Assembly: GCF_002307355.1 (NCBI RefSeq)
Contig: NZ_CP017481.1
Span: 4,712,001 to 4,776,000, forward strand
Origin: Pectobacterium polaris
GTDB taxonomy: Bacteria > Pseudomonadota > Gammaproteobacteria > Enterobacterales > Enterobacteriaceae
DNA length: 64,000 nucleotides
Reading direction: 5' to 3'
Shown: positions 1 through 9,552 of the stretch, piece after piece
Layout of the letters: each line of letters begins with the position of its first letter
Numbering within the stretch: the first letter of the stretch is position 1
Notes under the pieces: model-generated
What the model was told of the DNA's origin: nothing
The model's input: the letters and a program-made list of their open reading frames with translations, nothing else
Database searches by the model: none
Position numbers and translations under genes: made by a program

Positions 1-69
1 TTCGAGAATGACAAGCTCTCTTAAATTGGTTATGAGTAAGTCTATTTTCCTGAAAATAGCGGAGAGGTC

Positions 70-693
70 ATGTTAAAGGTTCTAGGACGCACGTCGTCGA
101 TCAACGTTCGGAAAGTGCTGTGGCTGTGTGATGAGTTGGTGATTCCCTTCGACCGCGAAGACTGGGGCGAAGGTTATCAGTCACCGCAGTCACCGGCATT
201 TCTGGCGCTCAATCCCAATGCCATGATACCGGTTATTCAGGACGACGATTTCGTCATGTGGGAATCGAACGCCATTATACGTTACCTCGCCAACGCAAAG
301 GACGGAGCCTGGCTCTACCCACAAGATCCGCGTAGCCGTGCTTCGATCGATCAATGGATCGACTGGCAGGCCAACGAGCTCAATCCCTCATGGCGTTACG
401 CTTTTATGTCGCTGGTGCGTCAGTCTCCTGCACATCAGGATCCAACGCTCTTAGCAGCATCCTGCAATCTTTGGTCGCGTACGATGGGCATTTTGAATCA
501 GCAATTAGAGCGAACCGGCCACTACGTTACAGGACAGGCGTTTACGCTGGCAGATATTCCCATCGGGCTATCGGTGAACCGCTGGTATGAAACACCGCTG
601 GAACACACGGACTATCCTGCCGTCCGCGCCTACTATGAGCGCTTAAGCGAACGCGCGGGCTACCTGACCTGGGGACGCAACGGCACGCCATAA
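70..693 (+). CDS. Glutathione S-transferase family protein
   Basis: A 207-residue cytosolic GST-fold protein. The N-terminal thioredoxin-like domain (about residues 1-80) carries the start MLKVLGRTSSINVRKV, the cis-proline context NPNAMIPVI and the glutathione gamma-glutamyl binding pair ESNAI. The rest is the all-helical C-terminal domain. It resembles the E. coli GstB/YliJ type, where substrates are electrophiles conjugated to glutathione, but the substrate here cannot be read from sequence. The start ATG follows a good ribosome site (GGAGAGG) by a few bases. The gene stands alone and converges on the MocR-type regulator, with only 14 bases between the stop codons. Confidence 0.9.
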   Translation: MLKVLGRTSSINVRKVLWLCDELVIPFDREDWGEGYQSPQSPAFLALNPNAMIPVIQDDDFVMWESNAIIRYLANAKDGAWLYPQDPRSRASIDQWIDWQANELNPSWRYAFMSLVRQSPAHQDPTLLAASCNLWSRTMGILNQQLERTGHYVTGQAFTLADIPIGLSVNRWYETPLEHTDYPAVRAYYERLSERAGYLTWGRNGTP

Positions 694-707
694 GGCGACT
701 CATAACA

Positions 708-2168
708 CTACTCTGCGCTACCCGGTTCGATACCGCTCATCTCACACGCCAGCGCCCCCGCGCGCTTAAGCGCATACGTGTAGCGTTCATCAAACGGGTA
801 GCAGCATGATAGCCGAAGCGCGTGCTTGCAGCGGCCACTTAGCGTGTAAAGCTCGCCGGGCGTGACGCAAATTTTCTCTTGCAGCAGGCGATGGAATAGC
901 TCAACGCCATCCACGCCGCCCGGTAACTCCAGCCAGAAGACAAAACCGCCCTGCGGCTGCGTCGCGCGTGTCCCCTGCGGAAAATGCCGGGCAATCAGCC
1001 CACGCGCCTCATCCATCTGCGCGGCATAGCGGCGGCGCAGCGTGCGCAGATGATGATCGTAACCGCCGGACTCCAGAAACTGCGCCAGCGTTTCCGATAG
1101 CAGCGCCGATTCCGCCATTGACGATACCGCTTTCAGCCGCGCCACTTTGGCACGGAAACGGCCTGACGCCATCCAGCCGATGCGGAAATCGGGTGCCAGC
1201 GTTTTCGTGAAGCTGGAGCAGTAAATCACCCAGCCGTCGCGGTCGAAGGCTTTCACCGTCGGCGACAGCGGCCAGGTAAACTGAAGTTCACTGTATAACC
1301 CATCCTCGATCAGCGGAACCTGATACTCGTTCACCAGCTTTGCCAGCCGTTTTTTATCCGCCAGCGTCATGCTGCATCCGAGCGGATTCTGCGCGTTCGG
1401 CATGGCGATAATCGCCTGTAACCGCCCCTCTGACAGCAGCAATTCCAGTGCATCCAGCGCAAGACCACGTTGCGGATCGGTGGGAATTTCCACCGTTTTC
1501 AATCCCAGACTGGCAAGCAGAGGAAAGAGATAAAAATAGGTTGGCGTTTCCAGCCCCACACAGTCGCCCGGCTGCGTGACCGTGCGTAGCGCCAGCTGTA
1601 GCGCTTCCATACAGCCGTGGGTGATCGTGATGTCCTCGCGGGTCAATGTCATACCCAAATCCATCGCCCGCCGCGCCACTTCACGCCGCAGCCGTTCACT
1701 GCCCGGCGGTAGCGCATAGCGGCCAATCAGGTCGGGCTGTCGCCGTAGCAAAGAAGCGGCAATGCGACTGATCTTTTCGGTCGGATAGAAATCGGCATGC
1801 TGCGGGCACGCCAGAGAAATGTTGATGTAGTCCGGGTGCGTCTGGGCAGCAAAAACGGTATCAATCAGATCCAGTTGCTCACTGCCCGGCACAATCACCT
1901 GCGCACGGTGAGGCTTGCTTTCCGTCAGCGACGGCAGACGTCCTCGCACAAAGTAGCCGGACTGCGGTCGTGCTTCGATCAGCCCGCGATCTTCGAGGAT
2001 ACGCCAGGCATTCAGCACCGTATTCACACTGACCTGATGCGATCCAGCGACGCGACGAATAGAAGGCAGGCGACTTCCCGGCGCTAACGTTCCTTGATGA
2101 ATAGCCGTGGCGAAGGTTTCCGCGAGCTGTTGATAGAGCGTACTTTCTTGTGAGTCGATAATGGACAC
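708..2168 (-). CDS. MocR-family regulator (GntR winged helix fused to aminotransferase-like domain)
   Basis: A 486-residue PLP-dependent regulator of the MocR subfamily of GntR. Residues 10-80 form the winged helix-turn-helix (PGSRLPSIRRVAG, then SVNTVLNAWRILEDRGLIEARPQSGYF). Residues from about 115 to the end are a fold-type I aminotransferase domain, with the PLP-lysine context SSFTKTLAPDFRIGW (Lys322). Such proteins act as PLP- or amino-compound-responsive regulators and usually do not catalyse transamination. It is divergent from a LysE/RhtB exporter 135 bases away, which is the likely regulated partner (inference). It resembles E. coli YdcR more than PdxR. The effector is unknown. Confidence 0.9.
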   Translation of the reverse strand: MSIIDSQESTLYQQLAETFATAIHQGTLAPGSRLPSIRRVAGSHQVSVNTVLNAWRILEDRGLIEARPQSGYFVRGRLPSLTESKPHRAQVIVPGSEQLDLIDTVFAAQTHPDYINISLACPQHADFYPTEKISRIAASLLRRQPDLIGRYALPPGSERLRREVARRAMDLGMTLTREDITITHGCMEALQLALRTVTQPGDCVGLETPTYFYLFPLLASLGLKTVEIPTDPQRGLALDALELLLSEGRLQAIIAMPNAQNPLGCSMTLADKKRLAKLVNEYQVPLIEDGLYSELQFTWPLSPTVKAFDRDGWVIYCSSFTKTLAPDFRIGWMASGRFRAKVARLKAVSSMAESALLSETLAQFLESGGYDHHLRTLRRRYAAQMDEARGLIARHFPQGTRATQPQGGFVFWLELPGGVDGVELFHRLLQEKICVTPGELYTLSGRCKHALRLSCCYPFDERYTYALKRAGALACEMSGIEPGSAE

Positions 2169-2303
2169 AGTTCCCCCGCCATCTGATGAGTACAGTTAAC
2201 GATTAATGCATTTTGTACCCATAACAATAATCATTTTGTGTATCTGTAACCATTTCTTTTTTCTGCCTACCATAGTGTTCTCCCCCATCATCAGGATCAC
2301 ACC
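2169..2303. promoter_or_regulatory. Divergent intergenic region with CATTTTGT direct repeats
   Basis: This AT-rich region separates the divergent MocR-type regulator and LysE-type exporter and must hold both promoters. Two identical octamers, CATTTTGT, lie at 2209-2216 and 2232-2239, that is 23 bases or about two helical turns apart on the same DNA face. MocR regulators commonly bind direct repeats in such divergent regions, so these are candidate operators. That is inference; no binding motif for this protein is known to me. Confidence 0.45.
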
Positions 2304-2894
2304 ATGCTCGACCCTTCTTTTTTCAGCTACGTCACCGTTATGTCCATCACGCCGGGGCCCAATAATCTGCTGCTGGCGACGTCAGGCGTCAACTTTGGCC
2401 TACGCCGTACGTTACCGATGCTGATGGGTATTTTAATTGGCTGTGCGCTACAAACGGCGCTGATGGGGGTGGCATTGGAGCTTTTGCTGAGCTGGCTGAG
2501 CGTGATTCGCCTTCCTCTTACCGTGCTGGGGTGCGTCTATCTGCTGTGGCTATCGTGGAAAATCGTGCGCTCATCGGCACCGGAATTACAAGGGCGAGTA
2601 CAGCCGATGACCGTACTGCAAGGGACGCTATTTCAGGCGGTGAACCCGAAAGCCTGGCTGATGTCCAGCAACATCGCGCTGGTGTATACCGCCAGCAACG
2701 GTATTTTCACCACGATGGTCGCCTTTATGGCGCTCAATTTGCCCTGCATTCTGGTTTGGGCCATGCTCGGCGATCGCATCGGCAAACATCTTCAGGAACC
2801 GTGGAAACTGAAAGCCTTCAACGGCATCATGGCGCTTTCTCTGGTGCTCACCACCTTCTGGATGCTGGTCGAAGCGATTAACGTCACGGGCTAA
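2304..2894 (+). CDS. LysE/RhtB family amino-acid exporter
   Basis: A 196-residue inner-membrane protein of the LysE/RhtB superfamily. It has five to six hydrophobic segments, an early SITPGPNNLLLATSG motif at about residues 14-28 (the family TPGP-N signature) and a QAVNPKAWLM motif at about residues 111-120, typical of these exporters. Family members expel amino acids or their derivatives by proton motive force. The substrate is not predictable. Its divergent arrangement with a PLP-dependent MocR regulator suggests amino-acid-responsive export. The length is a little short of the usual 205-210. Confidence 0.88.
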   Translation: MLDPSFFSYVTVMSITPGPNNLLLATSGVNFGLRRTLPMLMGILIGCALQTALMGVALELLLSWLSVIRLPLTVLGCVYLLWLSWKIVRSSAPELQGRVQPMTVLQGTLFQAVNPKAWLMSSNIALVYTASNGIFTTMVAFMALNLPCILVWAMLGDRIGKHLQEPWKLKAFNGIMALSLVLTTFWMLVEAINVTG

Positions 2895-2934
2895 TCACAC
2901 GATCTCGGCGGGCATCTACCCGCCGAAGTTTGCG

Positions 2935-4964
2935 TTATCTCACCTGCTTGCGTAGCAGATAGATAAAGTAAGGCGCACCGATAAACGTCGCGAGCAACCC
3001 CGCCGGGATCTGCGCCGGAAAGAGGATCATCCGGCCAAACCAGTCTGCAATTACCATTAGTGCGCCGCCAATTAATGCAGAGCAGGCGATTTGCGGCAAC
3101 ACGCGGCTAAAGCCCAGCATCCGCGCCATATGCGGTGCCATTAAGCCCACAAAACTCATCGGTCCAACCATCAGAGTTGCCATCGCGGTCAGTACCGATG
3201 CCAGCAGCAACACCAGCAGACGAACAGGTGTGACGGCCACGCCAAGCGCTCTGGCCGTGGTGGTGCCAAGCGGCAGAATACGCAGCCAGCGCTGACATAG
3301 CGGGACGATCAACAGCAGCAGCACGGCAATCACCGCTGTACGTATCGCGTCAGTCGGTTCAACCGCATAGGTTGAACCCGACAGCCAGGTCAACACGGTT
3401 CCCATACGCGGATCGCCACTGGCCAACAGCAGCGCAATGACAGTGGTGAACGCCATACTCAGTGCGATCCCTGCCAACAGCATACGCTGCGTGGAGAACC
3501 CACCGCGTCCGGCGATAATCACCATGACCAACAGCGTCAACGCCGCGCCCGCGCTGCCAGCCGGAAGCAGCCACACAAACGCATTACCGGGAATGAAAAA
3601 CAGCAAAATAATGACGCCAAACGATGCGCCAGAGCTAATCCCCAGCACTTCCGGGCTCCCCATCGGGTTACCCGTCAGCTTCTGTATTAGCGTTCCCGCC
3701 ACCGCCAGCATCACTCCAGCGGTTAGCGCCGCCAGCACCCGAGGCCAGCGCCATGAGAGCAACTGCGTTAACACATCACCGCCGCCCCACTGCCAGCCGT
3801 CGGCATCTTTCCCTAACATCAGCGCCGTCATCACCACCATTCCGAGCAGCATAATGCCGAGAACCAGCCACGTTCCCCACAGGCGACGTTCAGCCGTCGG
3901 CGTACTGCTGCTGTCGACCATCGCGGGTTGACCGCTATTACGCAGACGCGGCAGCAGCCACAGTAGCAGCGGCGCGCCAATCAGCGCCGTTGCCGCGCCC
4001 GTTGGGACATCAAGCCACACGCGGCTCAGCCAGATAACGCCCTGATCGGTAACACCAAGCAGCAGCGCCCCCAGCAGCGGCGCTAATAAAAGGCGGTGAA
4101 GTAACCGCCGTGCCCCCAGCATTTTCGCCAGCAGCGGCGCAAACAGGCCGATGAAACCGATAATGCCTGCCGCATTGACCAGTTGAGCACACAGGAAAAT
4201 CCCCAGCCAAAGCGCACTCAGGCGTGCCAGCGACAACCCAAGTCCCAAATTACGTGCAACGCCGTCATCCAGCCCCAGCAACGTTAGCGGGCGAATCAAC
4301 AGCAGCGCCAGACAGAAACACACCAGAAGACGCGGGAGAACAAACTGCACATTGCTCCAGTCCTGCTGGTTCAGCACGCCACTGCTCCACAGGAACAAGC
4401 CCTGAAGCTGCTCATGATGGAAGAGCACCAGCAGCTGATTGACCGCGCTACAGTAGAAACTCAGCACCAGCCCCGCCAGTATCAGCGTCACGGGTGATAA
4501 ACGTTTGCCCCAGGCGACGCCAAAGACCAACGCGCCAACCACAAGCGCCCCAGCCATAGCCGCGATCTGCTGAAGCCATGCGCCACCGGGCAGCGCCCAC
4601 AGCGTGACCACTGTGATCCCGAGCTGTGCGCCCGTGGCGATCCCCAGCGTTGACGGCTCGGCCAGTGGATTACGCAAGACCTGCTGGAACAGCACGCCGC
4701 ACAGCCCCAGCCCCGCGCCAATCAGCAGCGCCAGCACCATGCGCGGTAACAGGCTGTAGTGAAACAGCAACTGCTGCATATTATTCAAGGCGGGCTGGGT
4801 CAGCCCCTCAAACCACTGTGATACCGGTAATTGCTGCTGCAAATTGTAGCCGCCCATCCCAGAATCACGATCAACAGAAAACCAATCAGTACCACTGGCA
4901 GAACCAGCGGATGAATAACGTGCTTATGCGCGTGCGAGGAACCGACAGACAGAGGATTAGGCAT
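2935..4964 (-). CDS. fhuB: FhuB ferric-hydroxamate permease, with apparent 5' frameshift
   Basis: Inner-membrane permease of the FhuCDB importer, a double-length BtuC/FecCD-type protein with two homologous halves (GLFAPLLAKMLGARR in the first, GLMAPHMARMLGF in the second) and about 20 membrane segments. The long open frame covers 2935-4857 (640 residues). It lacks the first membrane helix expected by comparison with E. coli FhuB. That helix (LVLPVVLIGFLLIVILGW) is encoded just upstream in another frame, starting at ATG 4964 behind a GGAGG site and overlapping the fhuD stop by 8 bases. Restoring one G near 4854 (TGGGC to TGGGGC) joins the frames; as written, the upstream frame stops at 4800. 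This is either a sequencing error or a real lesion. Translation from 4857 would lack a good ribosome site. Confidence 0.85.
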
Positions 4965-5883
4965 ATTTTCTCGCCTCCAGTGCCTGATTCAATACGTGGC
5001 AGAAGCGCATCGCCGAGAGCGTTCCGCCATACAGCCAGACGGCAGGCACACGTTGCAAACGCTGGTTACGCACAAACGGCATAGCCTGCCAGAGCGGGTT
5101 CTTATCAAGCTGCGCGCTGATGGCGGTATCGCCATGCTCGAAGCAGAGCACATTAGCATCGCCGACGTCTGCCAGACTCTCAATGCCCACAATCGTACTG
5201 CCCCAGAAGCTGGTTTCACCACGCCAGGCATTTTCTATCCCGACGTGATCCATCACTTCCTGAAAAAGGCTGTTCTTGCCAATCACCAGCACATGGCGGC
5301 TGTCGACCAGCGTGATGAGCAACAGCGGACGCTGGGTGTACGGCTGGAGTGTGATTTTTTCCTGCTGGAGAAACTGCGCCAGCTCCGTCAGATGCCGCTC
5401 GCCGGCCGCTTTCATATTGAGCGCATCGGCCAGTTTCATGACCGAGGCCTGTGCCGACGTCAGCGGTTTTCCCTGTTCGTTGCTGAAGCCAAAGCCCAGC
5501 AGCGGAGAAATACGGGACATTTTTGCGACCGAAGGGCCGTAGCCCTCAGAGTAAAGAATCAGCGACGGGCGAATCTGCGTCAGCAATTCCAGATTAGGCT
5601 CGGTACGCAGCCCCACATCAATCACCGATTCAGGCAACGCGGGCTCTTTCACCCACAGGTTGTAGTTATGCTTATCTGCAATCGCGAAGGGCGTGATGCC
5701 CAACGCCAGAAGCAGTTCAATAGGCAACCACTCCAGCGCCACAATGCGGTTTAAATCGGGAAATGTAGCAGTCGCTCCCCTGCTCGCCGCCGAGTAAACC
5801 AGCGGTGACAGCAGCAGCGCCGTCAGCAAACGACGGCGTAGCGGATCGGGAGAGGATGGAGAAGAAAAACGTTCAGGCATCAT
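4957..5883 (-). CDS. fhuD: FhuD ferric-hydroxamate periplasmic binding protein
   Basis: Periplasmic substrate-binding protein that delivers iron-hydroxamate siderophores to FhuB (helical-backbone type III fold). The mature part matches E. coli FhuD along its length (DLNRIVALEWLPIELLLALGI, SVIDVGLRTEPNLELL, GENTERAL context NSLFQEV near the middle, QAMPFVRNQRLQRVPAVW near the end). I chose the ATG at 5883 (MMPERF) over the GTG at 5928 because the longer form is buried in fhuC. The leader then contains the twin-arginine-like motif [12 protein letters not shown], as in E. coli. It overlaps fhuC by none or few bases and fhuB by 8, so the three genes are translationally linked. Confidence 0.9.
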   Translation of the reverse strand: MMPERFSSPSSPDPLRRRLLTALLLSPLVYSAASRGATATFPDLNRIVALEWLPIELLLALGITPFAIADKHNYNLWVKEPALPESVIDVGLRTEPNLELLTQIRPSLILYSEGYGPSVAKMSRISPLLGFGFSNEQGKPLTSAQASVMKLADALNMKAAGERHLTELAQFLQQEKITLQPYTQRPLLLITLVDSRHVLVIGKNSLFQEVMDHVGIENAWRGETSFWGSTIVGIESLADVGDANVLCFEHGDTAISAQLDKNPLWQAMPFVRNQRLQRVPAVWLYGGTLSAMRFCHVLNQALEARKYA

Positions 5884-5899
5884 GAGCAGGAAAACCGAG

Positions 5900-6697
5900 T
5901 TAACAAACGAAGCTGACCGGCGCGCCACCCGCCGGATGAGGCAGAATGCCCATGGGAATGCCGTAGATATTTTCCAGCACGTCCCCTTGCATCAGCGCAA
6001 CAGGCTCACCCTGCGCAATCATTTTGCCACCGCGCAACGCCACCAGATGATCGCAATAGCGCGCAGCCATGTTGATATCATGCAACACCGCAATGACGGT
6101 GATGCCGCGCTCGCGGCTCATGCGCTGAATCAGCGCCAGAACCTCAACCTGATGCGCAATGTCCAGTGCGGAGGTCGGTTCATCCAACAGCAGGCAGCGG
6201 CTATCCTGCGCCACCGTCATCGCTAACCAGGCTCGCTGCCGTTCACCGCCGGACAGGCTATCCACCAGACGGTTAGCGAACGGTTTCAACCCCACCAGCG
6301 TGATGGCTTCTTCGACCTTTTCCCGATCGGCGCTGCCGAAACGGCCTAATGCGCCGTGCCACGGATAACGCCCTACGGCAACCAGCTCACGCACAGTCAT
6401 CCCTTCGGCTGCGGGAAGCTGCTGCGGTAAATAGGCGACCTGACGGGCGAACAATTTGCTGTCCCAGCTTCCGGTCGCCTGTTCGCCCAGCAGTGCGGTT
6501 CCGCTGCTAGCGGGCTGGTGACGACCCAGAATTTTCAGCAATGTCGATTTGCCCGAGCCGTTGTGCCCAATCAGACCACAGACTTTCCCGACGGGGAACA
6601 TGATAGAGAGCGGATGTAGCAGCGTGCGTCCAGCGACGGAAAAGCTCACGTCGTCCAGTCTGAAAGTGGTATCAGGCAGTACAGTTTGATTTTGCAT
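5900..6697 (-). CDS. fhuC: FhuC ferric-hydroxamate ABC transporter ATPase
   Basis: Cytoplasmic ATPase energising FhuB. With the start at 6697 (MQNQTV, as in E. coli MQEYTN) it has 265 residues: Walker A GHNGSGKS at 44-51, signature LSGGERQRAW, Walker B CLLLDEPTSALD and the H-loop VLHDINMA. The ATG at 6748 would add 17 residues without family support. It is the first gene of fhuCDB. E. coli places fhuA between mrcB and fhuC; here only about 260 bases separate them and no receptor gene is present. A Fur-like site upstream suggests iron repression. Confidence 0.93.
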   Translation of the reverse strand: MQNQTVLPDTTFRLDDVSFSVAGRTLLHPLSIMFPVGKVCGLIGHNGSGKSTLLKILGRHQPASSGTALLGEQATGSWDSKLFARQVAYLPQQLPAAEGMTVRELVAVGRYPWHGALGRFGSADREKVEEAITLVGLKPFANRLVDSLSGGERQRAWLAMTVAQDSRCLLLDEPTSALDIAHQVEVLALIQRMSRERGITVIAVLHDINMAARYCDHLVALRGGKMIAQGEPVALMQGDVLENIYGIPMGILPHPAGGAPVSFVC

Positions 6698-6773
6698 AGC
6701 GTTTTTGGTTTGTAATGTCACCGAAGGAAAGGGGTGAGCAGAATTCACTATTCCCGTAATCGTCAGTCTAAAA

Positions 6774-6798
6774 GAGAACGATAATGATTACGATATAA
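6774..6798 (-). promoter_or_regulatory. Putative Fur box upstream of fhuC
   Basis: About 80 bases upstream of the fhuC start are three tandem hexamers, GATAAT GATTAC GATATA, beginning at 6780. They match the repeated GATAAT-type hexamer model of Fur sites; twelve of 19 positions agree with the palindromic consensus. The location in front of a siderophore importer makes Fur repression likely. The call rests on motif inspection only. Confidence 0.55.
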
Positions 6799-6917
6799 GG
6801 CAGCATGATAGGCGCAACGGAATACCAATCGCAAGACTTTTACCCGTCAGCGCCGGAATGGCATAACAGGAAAAGCAGTATCAGGCAGGGCGTGACCATT
6901 CTCGAAAAACGGCAGGC

Positions 6918-6947
6918 ACAAAAAAATACCCCCGGATTAACCGGGGG
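6918..6947 (-). terminator. Rho-independent terminator of mrcB
   Basis: On the minus strand the stem CCCCCGG-TTAAT-CCGGGGG (6947-6929) is followed by TATTTTTTTG. It lies 14 bases after the mrcB stop and separates it from fhuC downstream. Confidence 0.88.
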
Positions 6948-6960
6948 CAGTGAGAAGCGC

Positions 6961-9450
6961 TTATTGACCAAACATTTCTTTGATCCAGTCAGCGACACCT
7001 TCTCCGTTTTGCTGGTCCTGCTGCGCTGAAGGCTGTGGCTGGCTAGCCTGACACAGTGCCTGCGGATTATCCGTCCAGACCGGTAATACGCGTCCGGCGC
7101 TGCTGCCGTTGCAGATAAAGTTACCGCTGGCATCCACCGTCATGGTCGTAATACCTTCCGGCGGCGTCAGCATTAGCGGCAGCGGCGTTTGGTTTTCCAG
7201 ATAGCGACGATAAATCGTCAGCGCACCGTTCGCACCGGTCAACTTGGCCGGGCCGTTGTTATCGCGCCCTACCCAGCTAATCGCCACTTCTTTACCGTCG
7301 ATCCCGGCAAACCAGCTGTCACGCAGGTCATTGGTGGTACCCGTTTTCGCTGCCAGATGATAATTCGGGAATTTCACCGCCAGCGAACGCGACGTACCGC
7401 GTTCGACAACCTGTTGCATGCCATACAGCGTCAGATAAGCCGCCTGTGCTGGCACCGCGCGTTCCGCCTGCGGGAAGCTCTGATACAGCACCGTGCCGTC
7501 TTCAGCAATCACCGAACGCAGTGAGGAAAGCGGTGCACGATTGCCGCCGCTGGCGATCGTCTGGTATTCCTGCGCTACTTCCATCGGCGTCAGGCTGATC
7601 GCCCCCAGCAGCATCGCGGGTACAGGCTGAATCACGTTTTCCGGGATCCCTAAACGCTTCAACGTTTCCGTGATCTGATTCAGCCCTACGGCCATCCCCA
7701 GATTGACGGTCGGCACGTTCAGCGAGTTCGCCAGCGCATCAACCAGCATGACGCGGCCACGGAACTCACGATCGTAGTTCTTCGGCTGCCATAGCTGTCC
7801 GTTAGACTGTTTGATCGACAGCGGCTCATCTGCCAAAAAGGTATTCAGGCGATAGGTGTCCGGCTGGCTCAGCGCGGTCAGATAGGTCGGCGGCTTCGCC
7901 AGCGACCCGACAGGACGACGCGCCTGTAGCGCACGGTTAAACCCGGCATACTGCGTTTGAGCACCGCCAACCATCGCGCGGACTTCGCCGCTGAAGCGAT
8001 CGACAATCACCATCGCCGCTTCCAGATCGCTGACGTTACGGCCTGCGCGCAGTGCCGGAACCCCGACTTCTACCGCTTTTTCTGCCGCATCCTGCGAGAC
8101 CGGATCGAGCGTGGTAAAGATCTTCACGCCAGAGAGATCGTTAACCTTGTCGCCAAGCCGCTGTTGCAGTTCCTGACGCACCAGTTGCATAAACGCCGGC
8201 TGAGGACTGATGACGCCGCCTTTCGGCTGTACGCCCAGCGGACGTGCACTCAGCATATTGTAGAGATCGGCATCAATAACCTGCTGATTCTGCAACAGAC
8301 GCAGCACCAAATTACGTCGTTCTAACGTAATCTGCGGGTTACGCCACGGGTTATACAGCGACGCCCCTTTCACCATCCCCACCAGCAGCGCCTGCTGATC
8401 GAGGCTCAGTTCATTCACCGGACGGCCAAAATAATACAGGCTGGCAAGTGGGAAGCCGCGGATCTGATCGTTACCGCTCTGGCCGAGATACACTTCGTTC
8501 AGATACAGCTCAAGGATACGATCCTTGCTGTAGCGATAATCCATGATCAGCGCCATATAAGCTTCGTTAGCTTTACGCCACAGCGAACGCTCGTTAGTCA
8601 GGAACAGGTTCTTAACCAGCTGTTGCGTCAGCGTACTGCCGCCCTGAACCGCGCGCCCCGCCGTGATGTTCGCTAAGAACGCACGGCCAATGGAATACAG
8701 GCTGATGCCATCGTGTTCATAAAAGTGGCGGTCTTCGGTCGCGACCAGCGTATCAACCAGCAGATCGGGGAAACCGGCACGCGGCACGAACAAACGCTGT
8801 TCGCCATTCGGCGACTGCATCATGGTGATCAGCTTCGGATCGAGACGGAAAAAGCCGAAGTTACGCTGGTTGTCCAGATTCTGGATCTGCGACAGACGAT
8901 CGTTGGCAAACGTCAGACGTGCCTGAATCTGCCCTTCTTTCCCATCGGGGAAATCAAACGGACGGCGCAGCATATCGATACTGTTGCCACGCACGCTGAA
9001 TTCACCCGGGCGGGTAATGCGGCTCACCTGACGGTATTGCATGCCTTCCAGCAGGCTGATCATCTCTTTCTGGCTATAGGCCATGCCCGGTTCAAGGTTG
9101 ACCATGCGGCCATAGACGGCGGCAGGCAACTGCCAGACTTTGCCTTCAATACGGCTGCGGATCTGGCTGTCGAGGTACACGCCATAGATCGCCATCGCCA
9201 CGGCAAAGATCAGGAACAGCTTGATCGCCAGCCCTAACCAGCGCCGTCTTCTTTGCGATTTACGCGTCATGGTGTCATCGCCGTCGTCATCATCATCATC
9301 ATCATCGTCGTCATAGTCGTCCTGATAATCGTCATAATCTTCATCATCATAGTCGTCATCCCTGCGACGTCGTATGGCCTGCTTGCGTTCAGGCTTACGT
9401 TTTGGCGCTTTCCCTTTACGTCCGATAGGTTCGCGGTCATCCCGAGACAT
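6961..9450 (-). CDS. mrcB: Penicillin-binding protein 1B, bifunctional glycosyltransferase/transpeptidase
   Basis: Inner-membrane class A PBP that polymerises and cross-links peptidoglycan. It has 829 residues: a cytoplasmic basic/acidic tail, one membrane anchor at about 72-92, the UB2H regulatory region, a glycosyltransferase domain with [11 protein letters not shown] near residue 238, and a transpeptidase domain with SLAK (about 515), SLN (SANSLNV context) and KTGTT (about 700). The cytoplasmic tail contains a long aspartate-rich run encoded by GAY triplet repeats. SLAK is followed by PP where E. coli has PA, a minor change. Neighbours hrpB and fhuC match E. coli order, minus fhuA. Confidence 0.96.
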   Translation of the reverse strand: MSRDDREPIGRKGKAPKRKPERKQAIRRRRDDDYDDEDYDDYQDDYDDDDDDDDDDGDDTMTRKSQRRRRWLGLAIKLFLIFAVAMAIYGVYLDSQIRSRIEGKVWQLPAAVYGRMVNLEPGMAYSQKEMISLLEGMQYRQVSRITRPGEFSVRGNSIDMLRRPFDFPDGKEGQIQARLTFANDRLSQIQNLDNQRNFGFFRLDPKLITMMQSPNGEQRLFVPRAGFPDLLVDTLVATEDRHFYEHDGISLYSIGRAFLANITAGRAVQGGSTLTQQLVKNLFLTNERSLWRKANEAYMALIMDYRYSKDRILELYLNEVYLGQSGNDQIRGFPLASLYYFGRPVNELSLDQQALLVGMVKGASLYNPWRNPQITLERRNLVLRLLQNQQVIDADLYNMLSARPLGVQPKGGVISPQPAFMQLVRQELQQRLGDKVNDLSGVKIFTTLDPVSQDAAEKAVEVGVPALRAGRNVSDLEAAMVIVDRFSGEVRAMVGGAQTQYAGFNRALQARRPVGSLAKPPTYLTALSQPDTYRLNTFLADEPLSIKQSNGQLWQPKNYDREFRGRVMLVDALANSLNVPTVNLGMAVGLNQITETLKRLGIPENVIQPVPAMLLGAISLTPMEVAQEYQTIASGGNRAPLSSLRSVIAEDGTVLYQSFPQAERAVPAQAAYLTLYGMQQVVERGTSRSLAVKFPNYHLAAKTGTTNDLRDSWFAGIDGKEVAISWVGRDNNGPAKLTGANGALTIYRRYLENQTPLPLMLTPPEGITTMTVDASGNFICNGSSAGRVLPVWTDNPQALCQASQPQPSAQQDQQNGEGVADWIKEMFGQ
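9281..9361 (-). repeat. GAY trinucleotide repeat encoding a poly-aspartate tract in mrcB
   Basis: Within the 5' part of mrcB the minus strand is an impure run of GAT/GAC triplets, which reads on the plus strand as repeated ATC/GTC. It encodes an Asp-rich stretch interrupted by Tyr and Glu. Triplet slippage here would keep the frame and only change the tail length. Confidence 0.8.
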
Positions 9451-9552
9451 TACAATAACTTCTCCATCAGGTTGTTCACGGCTATCTGCTCTGCGCTCAA
9501 GCCGCCTACTCTGTTTCCAGCCCCTTATTTGGGAAAGCGGAAACGTCTGAAA

